From the NCBI GenBank assembly GCA_004009845.1, contig RMBW01000045.1:186001-250000 (forward strand): a stretch of DNA of 64,000 nt, given 5' to 3'. The notes under the pieces are model-generated. The model did no database searches. It saw nothing but the letters and a program-made list of their open reading frames with translations, and had not been told where the DNA came from. Position numbers and translations under genes: made by a program. Positions 12,001 to 22,177 of this stretch are shown here, in pieces. Position 1 is the first letter of the stretch, and each line of letters opens with the position of its first letter. The DNA comes from Davidsoniella eucalypti. Lineage: Eukaryota; Ascomycota; Sordariomycetes; Microascales; Ceratocystidaceae.

Positions 12001-12662
12001 CCATGCTCAACCTGCCCAACGTATTCTACCGGCCCAAGGAAAAGCAGACACAAGCCGACCAGAAGAAAGCCAAGTTCCACGATCCACACGGCGACCACCT
12101 AACGCTTCTCAACGTATACAACAGTTGGAAGCGCAACGGCTACTCAGCACCGTGGTGCTTTGAGAACTTCATCCAAGCACGTAGCATGAAGCGCGCCAAA
12201 GATGTGCGTGACCAAATCGCCAAGATCATGGAACGCTACCGTCACCCAGTCGTCTCGTGTGGCCGAGAGACACAAAAGGTGCGCCAAGCACTCTGTACCG
12301 GTTTTTTCCGCAACGCAGCGCGCAAAGATCCCCAAGAAGGCTACAAGACTCTAATGGAGAGCACGCCTGTCTATCTGCACCCGTCGTCGGCATTGTTTGG
12401 CAAGCAAGCTGAATGGGTCATCTACCACACGCTGGTGTTGACGACGAAAGAGTATATGCATTGCACCACGGCCATCGAGCCCAAGTGGCTCGTCGATGCG
12501 GCGCCGACGGTGTTCCGTGTTGCGCCGACGGATCGCTTGTCCAAACGTAAGAAGGCTGAACGTATCCAGCCACTATATAACAAGTTTGCCGGCGAGGACG
12601 ATTGGCGTCTCAGTGCGCAGAAACGTGGAGGTCGCTCGGGTGGTGGTGGTACATGGGGTTAA
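9054..12662 (+). CDS. PRP22: Prp22/DHX8-type DEAH-box pre-mRNA splicing ATPase
   Basis: A single uninterrupted frame of 1202 aa. After an N-terminal helical segment there is an RS/RD-rich basic region (about 150-225) and an S1 RNA-binding domain (about 239-310, with GIKDFGAFIKLHG and DGMVHISQL). This combination is diagnostic for Prp22 among DEAH helicases. The helicase core has motif I GETGSGKTTQ near 560, motif II DEAH near 656, motif III SAT near 688, and QRAGRAGRTGPG near 860. It is followed by the winged-helix, ratchet and OB-fold C-terminal domains. Prp22 releases spliced mRNA from the spliceosome and proofreads the second step. The length matches the family (about 1100-1200 aa). Apart from one G/C-rich tail (GGRSGGGGTWG), nothing is unusual. 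Confidence 0.95.
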   Translation: MDDLLQLELLSLVSKVQSEINNHVGVNDKTLAEFIIAQRVESNDFKEFKAKMTAMGADFPPSLVESIDRLARSMHPKLKNSGSQQHGDSRASVKTEKATEEKAHVFRGLALPDAETSIKDDPIDDTFAMLENLGAKSKMSRPAVTATQSSSTKRRSRSPDYEHDRKRDRSRNRDGESSRRKHKQRERSTSYDRNRDRDRGRKRRHHQSRSRSTSSDRGGGHSGRADLDEAPVVDKVYSGQVSGIKDFGAFIKLHGIRGNADGMVHISQLVSGQRVNHPSDVLSVGQQVKVKVLSYEPPRRVGLSLKDVDQDTGMDTNPAEAFGSGANMAPLGGSRNNMNGPSHVHMPAAANVMAPKHKKRMTSPERWEIRQLIASGVAKASDFPDFEEDYHATLRGDGEMALEEDVDIEIREEEPPFLVGQTKQSLELSPIRVVKAPDGSMNRAAVTGSALVRDRKEIRQQETESANHAEKSNTDLAAQWNDPMADPEKRQFASELKSMAAQAAKPEDVPEWRKVVRPKNETLGKRTNMSIKQQRESLPVYSFRPQLITAVKENQILIVVGETGSGKTTQLTQYLAEGGFADNGMVGCTQPRRVAAMSVAKRVAEEVGCRLGEEVGYTIRFEDCTSPSTRIKYMTDGMLQREILIDPELKRYSVIMLDEAHERTIATDVLFALLKKAVKKRPDLKIIVTSATLDADKFSSYFNECPIFTIPGRTFPVEVLYSREPESDYMEAALLTVMQIHLAEPKGDILLFLTGQEEIDTACEILYERMKALGPGVPDLVILPVYSALPSEMQSRIFEPAPSGSRKVVIATNIAETSITIDEIFYVIDPGFVKQNAYDPKLGMDSLVVTPISQAQANQRAGRAGRTGPGKCFRLYTEAAYQTEMLPTTIPEIQRQNLSNTILMLKAMGINDLIHFDFMDPPPINTLLTALDELYALAALDDEGLLTRLGRKMADFPMEPSLAKVMIAAVSMGCSDEMLSIVAMLNLPNVFYRPKEKQTQADQKKAKFHDPHGDHLTLLNVYNSWKRNGYSAPWCFENFIQARSMKRAKDVRDQIAKIMERYRHPVVSCGRETQKVRQALCTGFFRNAARKDPQEGYKTLMESTPVYLHPSSALFGKQAEWVIYHTLVLTTKEYMHCTTAIEPKWLVDAAPTVFRVAPTDRLSKRKKAERIQPLYNKFAGEDDWRLSAQKRGGRSGGGGTWG

Positions 12663-13152
12663 TTGGGACGATTCTTATTGTTTATTGTGTTCGTTTTATT
12701 TTTCTGGGCTGGTGTATCAAAAGAAAAAAAAAGAAGTAATACTTCTTTGTTTTTGGCGTTTTACAAACCACTATATCATGTCATGACCTTTTTTTTTCTT
12801 TTTTTTTTCTAGTTTATACAAGACACATCTTTGGCATTGTTCCTTTTTCTTTCACATTCGCAATCACGTATCGGCATTTTTTATAGTTCTAGCTGGGTTA
12901 GATGAGCTCTTTGATAGATATATGAAAAAAGAAAAAAAAAAGATTGGCTTTTTTGTTACTTCACTATGATACTATACGTACACGCATTATTTATTTACAC
13001 CAGATTCCAACCCCTAACGCCGCTTATGAAGAGAATGTCGAGACAAGAGGAAATTCAAGCCTTGAGTAAAAGAAACACTGTAATGAAAAGAAAAGGAATA
13101 AACCCCAGGAGATATAAGAAAAGAAAAAAAGACGCCTAAAATCCCCCATTGT
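12663..13152. other. Convergent intergenic region, Prp22 / Esf1
   Basis: 490 bp between two facing stop codons, dominated by T runs on the left (12788-12812) and A/G-rich tracts on the right (12925-12945, 13080-13135), consistent with overlapping 3' untranslated regions. No other feature is seen. Confidence 0.6.
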
Positions 13153-15438
13153 TTAGGCCTTGCTCTTCTTCACCTTACGCTTAACCGACTCGACCAAGCT
13201 CTTAACGTCACCTCTATCCACATCTTGCTCCCTGTTCTTCTTCTTACGTCTCTCACCATCCTGTTGCTGTTCGTCTACCAACTTGCGCTTCTTGCGTCCT
13301 TCATCCAACAGAGTCTTCATAGCCGCCGTACCCGAGAACTTGGGGTTTGACGGATCGATAGCGAACTCGTGTTGGGTAAAGACGGCACCGAAACGACCGT
13401 CGTTTACGGGGACCACATATTCTTTCTGCAGTGCGAGTTCGTCTTCTTCTGCGGCCGCGGCGCTACGCTTGGCCTTGCGGCCCTTCTTGCCTTTGGCGGA
13501 AGCGCGCTCTGCCTTGCGAATATCAGCCATGTCGAAGTGATCCAGGTGATCGGCACGGCCGATCTTCTCGTTCTCATCTTCTGCCATGACGGCAGCCAGC
13601 TTCTTCTTCTCTTGCGCCAGAGCGGCTTCCTTTTCTTCGCGTTCGGCACGCTTCTTGAGACGCTCTTCCTTGCGCTGAGCGGTCTTGGATGTTGTAGGTG
13701 CCTTGGAACCGCCGGCGCCAGCGTCATCGCCGAAGGGGTCTTCGGTGGTGAAGAAGGGGTCATCGAAGCCGAGGTCCTCGTCAGAGGCATCCTCACCGCC
13801 AAAGACCATCTCGACGTCAGAGGCTTCCTGCTCGTTGTCGTCGTTGTTGCCAGATTGTTCTCCACGCTTGGCCTTGTTCGCCGTACGCTTTTTCTCCTTG
13901 CGCTCTTTCTCTTTGCGCACATACTTCTCCAGTGTGGTCTCGTTCTCGTCGGGGCCCTTCTTCTTTTCCGTCTCGGCAAGTGCAGAGGTAAATGTGATCT
14001 GCATATCGCCAACGGGACCGTTCTTGCTGTTCTTGGGAGTAGGTTCGGCACCTAGACCCAAGGCCTCGCGCATCTTCCTCCGCGCTAACTCCTTCTTGGA
14101 GAGCTTAGGCTCGTCAGCAGCGGCTTCGTTAGTGGCGTCAACAACCTCCACTACCTCAGTTTCTTCGTCGTCGTCGTCATCGTATTCGGAATCGGAGCCT
14201 TCACTTGCAAGATACGCGCGTAGATCGTTCTCTTCGATGTCATCACGGCTTCCGCTAAAAGCCTTACGCATGGATTCCTTGCGCTTAGCCTCTTCCGGAT
14301 GCATATCCCAAGTCAACTTGACCTTGGAGCTTTGCAGAGCGTTGGTGACAAACTCGACAGGCTTGTAACCCTTTGGCACCTCGCTCACCTCATCGCGGGG
14401 TTCGTCGTCAAAGGTCACATCATCGGGAATGAAACGTAAGTCGAGGAAGTTGGACGAGGAAAGATATTCGGTACCGTCCGTCTGGTCGTACAGAGCCTTG
14501 GCAGTGACGGCATCTGAGCACTCCATAACGGCGTAGTAGTAGCGCAGACGGTCTAGTTGGTATCCACGCAGGGCATCACTGTCAAAGTCCTGGTCAGTTG
14601 CTTCCTTGAGCAACTCCTGCTTGATCTTCTCATCTTCGGCGTCGCTGTCCTCTTCGTCGTCAGACTTGGGCTCTTGTTTCTTGTCGCTGATGTCGTCAAT
14701 CTTGGGAGCTGCCTTGAAGATCTCTTTGGGAGGTCCTTCCAACTCTTCGCGCTGCATGCGCTCTTTGCCGAATTCGCTGGGGTAGACAGAGACGCGGAGG
14801 ACTTTGCCGGAGCTGTTCGCGGGCAGGAAGCTTGTGAATAGAGCCATTAGATCGGCGGCCTTGACAAAGTCCCAGTCTAGATTCACGATAGCGACACGGC
14901 GAGAAACCTCGCCCTCCTCAACATCTGCCTGTTCATCGGCTAAACGCTGCATAGGCCCCTTTAATGCATCTTCGTCCTCATCTCCAAACGGCTCGTCTTC
15001 GGAGTCCTCATCGGAGGAAGAGAAACCACCGTCTCTGGCAGGGTCGTACTTGGCGGAAACGTGGCGTAACTCACGACGGATGGTTTCGTCGCCACCAGCA
15101 TCGACATCGTCAGAACCAGGCCCTAATTGGCCCTTCTCAGCCTCGTCTTCTTCATCCGAGTCCTTATCAGAGTTCTCCTCCTCGTCGTCCTTCTCGTATA
15201 GGCGCTCCAGAGCCTTCTTCTTCTTATCGGTGGAGACCTTGCGGCCGTATCTATCGACCTTGGCGGTAGTTGTGAACTCCTCATCTTCTAGCATGCGAGA
15301 GAAACGCTTGTCGAGCTTCGTCTTCGTGTTCTTTTTGGATGGTAGACGGAATCGCGGATCAGTTTCGAAACTGGCAAAACGAGGGTCTTGAATGCGGGCG
15401 GAAGAGCCGCCATCGGACTTTTGGCTTTTCTTGCCCAT
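13153..15438 (-). CDS. ESF1: Esf1, nucleolar pre-rRNA processing protein
   Basis: An intronless frame of 761 aa starting MGKKSQKSDGG. The N-terminal block DPRFASFETDPRFRLPSKKN is the hallmark opening of Esf1 proteins. Several strongly acidic tracts follow (about 85-160 and 250-275). The conserved central ESF1 region begins around 180 with VAIVNLDWDFVKAADLMALF. The C-terminal NUC153 motif (VNDGRFGAVFTQHEFAIDP, about 675-695) precedes a basic tail ending KRKVKKSKA. Esf1 acts in the nucleolus in small-subunit (18S) rRNA maturation. The acidic/basic repeats leave long open frames on the other strand, which are artefacts of composition. The start ATG is followed by the family-typical sequence, so it is secure. 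Confidence 0.92.
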   Translation of the reverse strand: MGKKSQKSDGGSSARIQDPRFASFETDPRFRLPSKKNTKTKLDKRFSRMLEDEEFTTTAKVDRYGRKVSTDKKKKALERLYEKDDEEENSDKDSDEEDEAEKGQLGPGSDDVDAGGDETIRRELRHVSAKYDPARDGGFSSSDEDSEDEPFGDEDEDALKGPMQRLADEQADVEEGEVSRRVAIVNLDWDFVKAADLMALFTSFLPANSSGKVLRVSVYPSEFGKERMQREELEGPPKEIFKAAPKIDDISDKKQEPKSDDEEDSDAEDEKIKQELLKEATDQDFDSDALRGYQLDRLRYYYAVMECSDAVTAKALYDQTDGTEYLSSSNFLDLRFIPDDVTFDDEPRDEVSEVPKGYKPVEFVTNALQSSKVKLTWDMHPEEAKRKESMRKAFSGSRDDIEENDLRAYLASEGSDSEYDDDDDEETEVVEVVDATNEAAADEPKLSKKELARRKMREALGLGAEPTPKNSKNGPVGDMQITFTSALAETEKKKGPDENETTLEKYVRKEKERKEKKRTANKAKRGEQSGNNDDNEQEASDVEMVFGGEDASDEDLGFDDPFFTTEDPFGDDAGAGGSKAPTTSKTAQRKEERLKKRAEREEKEAALAQEKKKLAAVMAEDENEKIGRADHLDHFDMADIRKAERASAKGKKGRKAKRSAAAAEEDELALQKEYVVPVNDGRFGAVFTQHEFAIDPSNPKFSGTAAMKTLLDEGRKKRKLVDEQQQDGERRKKKNREQDVDRGDVKSLVESVKRKVKKSKA

Positions 15439-16280
15439 TTCCGAAGTCTGCGATTGATGAAGCGAAGATGTAGTGCGGGATATTTTATAAGGAAAATAAG
15501 AAATGGAATGCTTCGCTGAGAAATTTTATGCCGACTTGATGTCGAATTTCACTAAGCAAAACAACAATCTCCAAATTTTGCTGTTACTAGCTTGGTCGTG
15601 GGGAACTTTTTTTTTTTCTGCCACAAAAGTTTTGGCGGTGAAGGTGCTATAATCGATAAGCAGCTAACTATAGCGACAAGGGTGATTATAAACCCTACTG
15701 TCGTGTGTAACCCTACCAAGTGTCGAGGCACTCCGATACAAATCTCTTGCCGAATATTTTGCTACAATTGTTCGTTATCACAGCATTATTACAGTTGCAG
15801 TCATATTATTCACTTATGTTCCCTTGTGCAGGAACAAAGTAACTAACCCGGCTAGGCCATGTTTCTTGTTTCGACTGTAGATGTATATATAATGTACTAT
15901 TTCTTTCCTTTGGGTTCTTAGAGTATCTGTACAGGAATTATGAAAGAACTACTTAATGCTACAGGGCTCAAAAGTCAGCTATAGACAGAATGCCAATTTT
16001 TGGCTTCACAACCTCAGATATTGAAGTCTATTTTGGCAAGTATCGCTCAGTATATCGTTATTATTCATTGAGCAAGCGAGTAATTAGTGGTACTTTGATA
16101 TGATCGCGACTAGCCTAGTGAATATAATAGAGGAGATAGAAACGAGGCGCTTTACTTTCCTTCTCCCCTAGATCCTAGAGCGAGTAAGGGATGCGGGAAA
16201 GAATCACCTAGGCACGTCCATTGTCTCGGGGCTTGCCTACTATAGCTGTTGTACTCTTTTCAAAGCTGTGTCTGCAAGTT
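15439..16280. other. Upstream region of Esf1 and beginning of a gene-poor interval
   Basis: The first roughly 170 bp is the Esf1 promoter, with a T run at 15608-15617. The rest has no recognisable gene. It ends at the 5' copy of the target-site duplication of the SINE-like insertion. Short open frames here have no motifs. Confidence 0.5.
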
Positions 16281-16293
16281 ATAGCGCTGGAAC
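16281..16293 (+). repeat. Target-site duplication, left copy (right copy 16778-16790)
   Basis: ATAGCGCTGGAAC occurs identically on both sides of the SINE-like insert. The left copy directly precedes the tRNA-like acceptor strand; the right copy directly follows the A-tail. Confidence 0.85.
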
Positions 16294-16365
16294 CCCCCCA
16301 TGGCGTAGTGGTTATACGCCTGGTCGATCTCGCAAGAGATAGTTGGTTCGAATCCAGCTGGGGCA
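16294..16365 (+). promoter_or_regulatory. Degenerate tRNA-like head of the SINE (internal pol III promoter)
   Basis: The segment is 72 nt long, as for a real tRNA. It folds with acceptor strands CCCCCCA / TGGGGCA (five of seven pairs), a perfect D stem GCGT / ACGC around loop AGTGGTTAT, and a T arm GTTGG-TTCGAAT-CCAGC. The B box GGTTCGAATCC is canonical, and TGGCGTAGTGG matches an A box well. The anticodon stem (TGGTC / CAAGA) does not pair and the loop lacks the usual U33, so no amino-acid identity can be given. It is a promoter-bearing relic, not a decoding tRNA. Confidence 0.75.
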
Positions 16366-16777
16366 AAACTACTACTGAAGTCTACCCAATGCTTATGGTA
16401 GTGTGTCTGAGGGTTTGGCAGCCCCTCCACTCACGAAGTTCTGCAGAAGGTAGATGCCAGGTAGTAACCATACTGTTCTAAGAGGGTTTATAGTACAAGG
16501 GGCTACAAAATGCTCGGAGGTTTTGAGGCAGGTTCCCGATGAGGTGGTTTTTCCCGGAAAGGATTAGAAGTTGAAATGCGCAGGAATAGCATATAACGAA
16601 ACCATAACAAATGTTCTGTATCTCAGTGGCCTGTCACTGTTGAGAAGTAGGCTGTCATTCACCTTACATTGTATACTAGTATTAGTTCAGGGCTGTGTAT
16701 CTTAGGATACCGAGGTGCTACATAGCTATCAAGAGCTCCATTTCCACCTTAATAAAAAAGAATCAAAAAAAAAAAAA
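16294..16777 (+). mobile_element. tRNA-headed SINE-like retroelement with A-tail and 13-bp target-site duplication
   Basis: The 484-bp insert is flanked by a perfect 13-bp direct repeat, ATAGCGCTGGAAC, at 16281-16293 and 16778-16790. It begins with a 72-nt tRNA-like sequence carrying A- and B-box promoter elements. An unrelated body of about 380 bp follows, and it ends in an A-rich tail (AATAAAAAAGAATC followed by 14 A). A pol III head, an A-tail and a longish target duplication together define a SINE mobilised in trans by a LINE reverse transcriptase. The body has no convincing open frame. No second full copy was found in this window. The perfect duplication suggests a fairly young insertion. 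The alternative, a chance repeat beside a decayed tRNA gene, is unlikely because the duplication abuts both the tRNA-like 5' end and the last A of the tail. Confidence 0.82.
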
Positions 16778-16790
16778 ATAGCGCTGGAAC

Positions 16791-19700
16791 GGGATTCTCC
16801 TAGTGACTTACCGGCCAGAGTGTTTGAGGCATTGAGGTGGAAGCGCTGTCAAACAAGACAAGACGAGACATATTGAGTAATAGAGTGTTCGGAAGAGATA
16901 CGCAGAGGGCAACAAACATGTGGTACGTGTGCGTATATAGTTTGCTAGGTCTCAAGAACACGACTTGTCTGGATCATAGATACAGGGGACTATGGCAGTC
17001 CCTAATACTACTATAGCAGCTCATATCACTGTTATGGGTTGATATAACTTAAGAGGGGATCTTTCATCGATTCACGGCATAGGGAGTTCTCCGTTGACTC
17101 AGTAATCCGAAATTTCCATCCCACGAGGCGCTCGATTACATCTCTTGATCATGTTCTAAGTCAGTTCGTCTTGCTGATATGAGAATATTAGCACATCAGT
17201 ATCACTATTGGAGTAATCATATCGTTGCGGCGATAATATAAGCAGCTGCCAGCTCGTTTACCTCATGCGAGGACGATGTTTCCTCAGACCAGCTTCAAGA
17301 CCTTGCAGCTACTGCTGTTAATTATAGCGGTTGAGTTTGGGGATAAATTCAGCGGACGAACTACCCGAAACCGTGGATAAGCATTCGGTTCTGGTGAGAT
17401 TTAAAATATAAAATAGAATAGACAATATAGAGGCACAAAAGATTAAAGCACAGCTGAGCCGTTAGATGATCGTGACACATGCAGATAGATACAAGTTTTC
17501 TAGTGATGACGGGGGAGAAGATGTGGAAATCAGACACTGAGATTTCGATCTCCCGCTTTACAGACTCTAAGACATATACGAGCCAGCATTCAAACTTGTA
17601 AGTAAGTATAGTTGAATGTAGAGATAACTAGAGCAAAAGAGATCAAGTTCTCTCAGGCACCGGAGAGAAAAAAATGAAAAGAGGGAAAAGTAGAGTAAAG
17701 GGTATGCATATCCAAGTACAAGGATCTGATACTAGGATTTGGTAAATGCAGGCACAAGGGTCAACACTAACAACAAGCCACTTTGCCGGAGCACAGCCCA
17801 GACAACGTAAAAGATCGGCACACGAAGCTACTACTACGACTCAGCTTCTCAGAAGGAGGGGAAGGGGGCCGAACCTTAAGATATCCTAACGGCCGTAGGA
17901 AACATCAAATAAAGCCCTAGCATAATTAAAAGGAAGAAAGTACATATGTATCTACATACACAGCTTATAGACATTAAGAACAAGACAAGATGTAAGAGAG
18001 GGCTTGTTGTGGCTTGTGCTGGGCGTTCATAAAGGAGCTATGCAGTAGTAATATCAGCTTATATGTATATTTGAATGTACTTGCATATATATATGTATAC
18101 ATATACTGCTGGATGGCTTAGAATCGAGAGCTAGTACTCGTTTGTACTAGTGATAATCAATACAGAGACAAAACAGGAGAGCGGCGTCCGTAACGTATAA
18201 CGAACCATGGCATAGTATATATTTTCTTCTTCTTTTTTTTTCCGCGTCAACTGACACCGATAATGACGTTGTATAATGAGTATTTGTAAGAAAAAAAACA
18301 GGGACTTTGTACTTCAGCACCGCACATTGGTAAAGTACCTGTTTAGGGCCTCCCAAACATGTTGCCCCGGAGGCATCCGCTACATCGCAAATATGACAAT
18401 AGTAAGAAATAACTAGTTATATAATGTACATTATGTATGCAGTATATGACTTTGAATGTACGTGGCAAGCGAGGCCGGAGCAAGAGACGAAGATACACTC
18501 AAAGATACGTGAAAAATCAGGAGAACTACATAGATATATGAGAGTAGAGAAAGACTCGAGATGGTACAGCGCCGCCCGGCATAAACGGACGTTGGAGGCT
18601 TTGAGTTTATGCTCTGGCTATAAGACTGCAAACAACCGGGTTTGTGTGTGATTTTTTGACCGTAAAAGGCCGGTGATGTAATAGCACAAATAACTATAGG
18701 ATGTACAACTAAAGACTCGTACATAAAAGAGTTAGTGTCAACAACTGCTAAGCCTAAGGATTGTTTGTTATCTTCCGAAACAGGAAACGCCGTGACATGT
18801 AGTGCAAACTTGATTATTAGCAGTTATCAGTATAATATTATACAGCAACATATTAGAAAGCCGGCAAACGGATTCTCTTTTCCTAGTATATGTACATGTA
18901 TATCCCAATAACCAACAAGCATTCATATTCAGTGGTAGTGGTTTAAGCGGTCCAACAAAACGACGAGTTTGGGGAGAAAAAAGAACGATGCTCAGCAACC
19001 CAAACACTTGGGACAGGAAATCTAATCGAGTCAAACAAACCAAGTAAAAAATAAACAAGGCCGGCCCAAAGTTCCGTAGAATGATTGATCATCTTATGAT
19101 ATTGATTTTCTTAATACTATTGTACGTATAGAACTAGCTGTAGTTTTGCCGTAACACTACCAACGGAAATATGATATGATTAGAATCAAACGATTTTCTA
19201 CTCAAGCTGCTCAATTTCAAGGCACATGGCGCTAGTTCTTATGCATGCATCTATTTATTTATATTTTATCACTTTTTACTAGCCAGGGGAACTATATTGT
19301 CAAAACAGCCTAGGCTGAAATCACCCTTGTAGAATTTCAAGTATTTGTATTTGGAAATCCTGGGATCAGCATTTAGACAAACTGAGCCGAGTCGAACGGA
19401 TTTAAATCAAGGTGATGATCATGATAGTTATCTTGGATATCAAGTCGGTTAATGACAGACGGGTAAACCCTGGAACTTACATGCGGTTATTTCCTCTGTT
19501 TCGACTTGAGGGTTACTCGATATCGAGTAGGTTAGGGTCTCTCGCAAGGAGAACAAGGCAGTTGCTGTTACTAAACTGCCGGCTATTAGAGGCTCCTTCC
19601 GTCTTCGAATATCTGTACGTGGTCTAGATGTAGTACGAGAAGATGTAAGATAACGTGCACGAAAATGCAAATAATGTATTCCTTTTGGGATCAAAGGTAC

Positions 19701-22084
19701 CCTGAAAAGAGTGAGAAATATAGATATATGGTATGAGTAAGATATGCATCTGTCCTTTTTCCTGTTATTTATTGAGATGGATACAAGAAATAGGCCATAT
19801 ACTATTCTATTAGTATGCCTTTGGGCGTATTCACATCATGGTTATATCTGCGCTATTTTATATCACCACATCTTGCGTACATTAGATCTGCTCTATATTG
19901 TAAAGGCCATATGTCTATATATCTGAGCCATAGCAGAATCTGAGCTTTGATGTTGGTTGGTGGTACCATAAAAAGCGAGTTTTGGTGCTGCTCACTGACT
20001 CTTCAAGGCAAAAGTACTACATGCGTGTTGTCAAAGTTCTTACTGGATACAGATAATGGCACTTTATCTATAATCTGTAATTTAGAAGTTGGAGAAGACG
20101 AGGCTTCACGGATCAGCAGGCAGATTTATTAGTGAAAAATGAAGCAGATTGGGATTAGATCAGACAGAACGGTTAACATTAGTAGTGATTAAGTTCGGAT
20201 TTGGACGGAGTGATCAGCAATGGGAGTGATCTGGGGTACGATGATACATGTATGGTTTTCACCTCGGACAGCGCGCATGCCAGGATAGAATAAGAGTATC
20301 GAAGGAGAATATACAGATATTTGTACGATATCTAGATGCCAAGAGAGAGATATCTAGTTCAAAAATAGTAGTAAGCGGACTAGGTAAAAGTAGATACCGA
20401 GAAGTAAAGCTAGGCTGGCTAGCTATAGCTACAGATAGTTTGTCATCTATCGTGGCTTTCCCGGCTACCTCCTAGACACTATAACCCGACATGCTGGTCC
20501 CTGTTTTTTGGGGGTCTAATAGATGGTTTAAATATGTCGAAGTAAGTTGAGCCAGTAGGAAGGAAGTTTTTTTTTGGAATTTTTTTCATTTCCCGGTGCT
20601 ACTTAAGCTATTCGTAACTAAGGGGTTGAGATCTTCGGAACTTAAGGCGGATTCTTTTTTTCTTAATTTTTTTTTCCCTAACTATTTATTACTATCATTA
20701 TCTGGTTTATCACGGCAAACATAACAAAACGGAATGACGAACAATTCAAGAGTCTGCTGTTCCTAATTTCCTCGGTAAACGGGCTTGTCATAGAAAATCG
20801 ACAATCAGATTCTGGCAAATGTGTACCTAGTTTATCGGCCTTTTTTAAACGGGATGTGTTGATCTTGCGCTGTGTTTGACCAATATTGCGGGATTTGCAA
20901 ATATAGTGATTGTCACTTTGTCTGAAAACATAGAGGCTACCTGATTACTGGACCGTAGGTTATGCTTCGTTGGGCAGCATAGCATTTGTTTGACAGTTGT
21001 CTGTGTTTGCACGTCGGTTTTTTTTCCTGAGAACTTGAGGCCATAGTTCACATATGTTTGCGTAGCTAAGAAAATAGCTGCATATTGGAACCAGGACTAT
21101 AGAATCTCGGTAGGCTGACTTTTTCTTGCAACTGTAGGACGTAGAAGACTAGCTTGTTGAGGTCTCGACTTCCAGTCTTTTACGAACGCTTTCAGGGGAA
21201 AGCTGACTAGGAAGGGAAGGGAAGGGAGAGGTCTTTCTCTTGAGCTCTGCCGGGCAGTTGGTTCTGCTGTGACTCCCTTTCTATAGAGAGGAAGAGAGGA
21301 TATTCTATGACAACAGTCAGTTGCGGCAAGCTATAGTATGCGTTGGTATACTGTGGTGCGAGTCCTGTCTATAGATGTAGTATAATATATGTGTCTAGCT
21401 TGTTTTAAAACATGACCTGGAGAGAAGCCTCGTCATAGGCAGCCGGTCTTTTAGAGTACAGATATAACACGCCTAGTTAGTGGTAGAAACTCCTCAGAGT
21501 TAAGTATACGTACTGAAAGTGATGGAACAAGGTCCCAACTTGGACTGGGCAAAGCCTGGAGGCGTCCTCGAGGGCTTGGCAGCAGGAAGTTGCGATTAGG
21601 CTTTATTTGATATATTATGTGAGAATTTATTGTTTGGAGTTGAGGTCCCCCTGTTTATAAAAAACAAGAGAAACAGGGTTTATTGAGATTTTTGCTGCCG
21701 TTGATTTCTTTGGATGGGATTCGGGGCGCTGTAGAGGAGAAATAACGTATATTCTTGTTTTTTCCCTTTCTTATATGAAGCCGCGGCCTCGTCAACACAA
21801 CGGCTTTGCGATTCAACGTTTTGAAGGACTACTGAGTCTATTTGCAGTAATATCTCTCATTTCTATCTGATTCTACCAAGTTGACAAGAACTAAGCCAAG
21901 TGCCTGATATCGGTTTGGGGGCTTGAAACTACGATCTAGTGACGACTTATACGGACTTTATTGCCTAAACCAGCACAAACATAGCGACTGTGCGCCTTAT
22001 AGAGCGTTTATATAAACTCACATCCTCTGTATCAACATCTAGACTCCGCAAGTCTGCCAAATCGAATCGACTCTCTCTTCAGCC
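16791..22084. other. Gene-poor interval between the SINE and the Gpr1-like gene
   Basis: About 5.3 kb with only short, motif-less open frames on either strand. It is moderately AT-rich, with TATGTA/ATATAT-type simple sequence around 18060-18110. It holds one fragment of the inverted-repeat element family (18301-18331). The last few hundred bases before 22085 are presumably the promoter of the receptor gene. I see no RNA gene. Confidence 0.5.
18301..18331 (+). repeat. Fragment of the inverted-repeat element family seen at 59.6-60.3 kb
   Basis: These 31 bases match positions 59650-59680 (the left terminal repeat of the element at 59645-60323) at 30 of 31 positions; the single difference is C for T in GCA(C/T)ATTGG. 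The following TAAAGTACCT resembles the reverse complement of the repeat's AGGTACTT part, suggesting a strongly deleted or folded derivative. Finding two relatives 41 kb apart indicates a dispersed family. Confidence 0.65.
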
Positions 22085-22108
22085 ATGTCAATGAGCGCCT
22101 TCTTATGA
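22085..22108 (+). promoter_or_regulatory. Short upstream open reading frame in the Gpr1-like leader
   Basis: ATG TCA ATG AGC GCC TTC TTA TGA encodes MSMSAFL and ends 69 nt before the receptor start codon at 22178. It has two in-frame ATGs. No other ATG occurs between its stop and 22178. If transcription starts upstream of it, scanning ribosomes would meet it first, so it could lower or condition receptor translation. Confidence 0.45.
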
Positions 22109-22177
22109 CCGCCCACGCCGTCTTTTCTCCTCCGGTCCGAAGTTTCTGCCGTGCCAGCACAGCTCTTTGTGCGATCG

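Noticed and set aside
13369..14368. Two open frames over 220 codons on the plus strand within Esf1
   Set aside because: They are produced by the complement of acidic and basic codon repeats; they are low-complexity Ser/Leu/Ala sequences with no motif.
16294..16365. A functional tRNA gene
   Set aside because: Length, D and T arms fit, but the anticodon stem does not pair, U33 is missing and two acceptor pairs fail. Position at the head of an A-tailed insert explains it as a SINE promoter.
22151..22177. A nine-codon N-terminal extension of the Gpr1-like receptor
   Set aside because: It begins with GTG, and the ATG at 22178 is available with no loss of any conserved segment.
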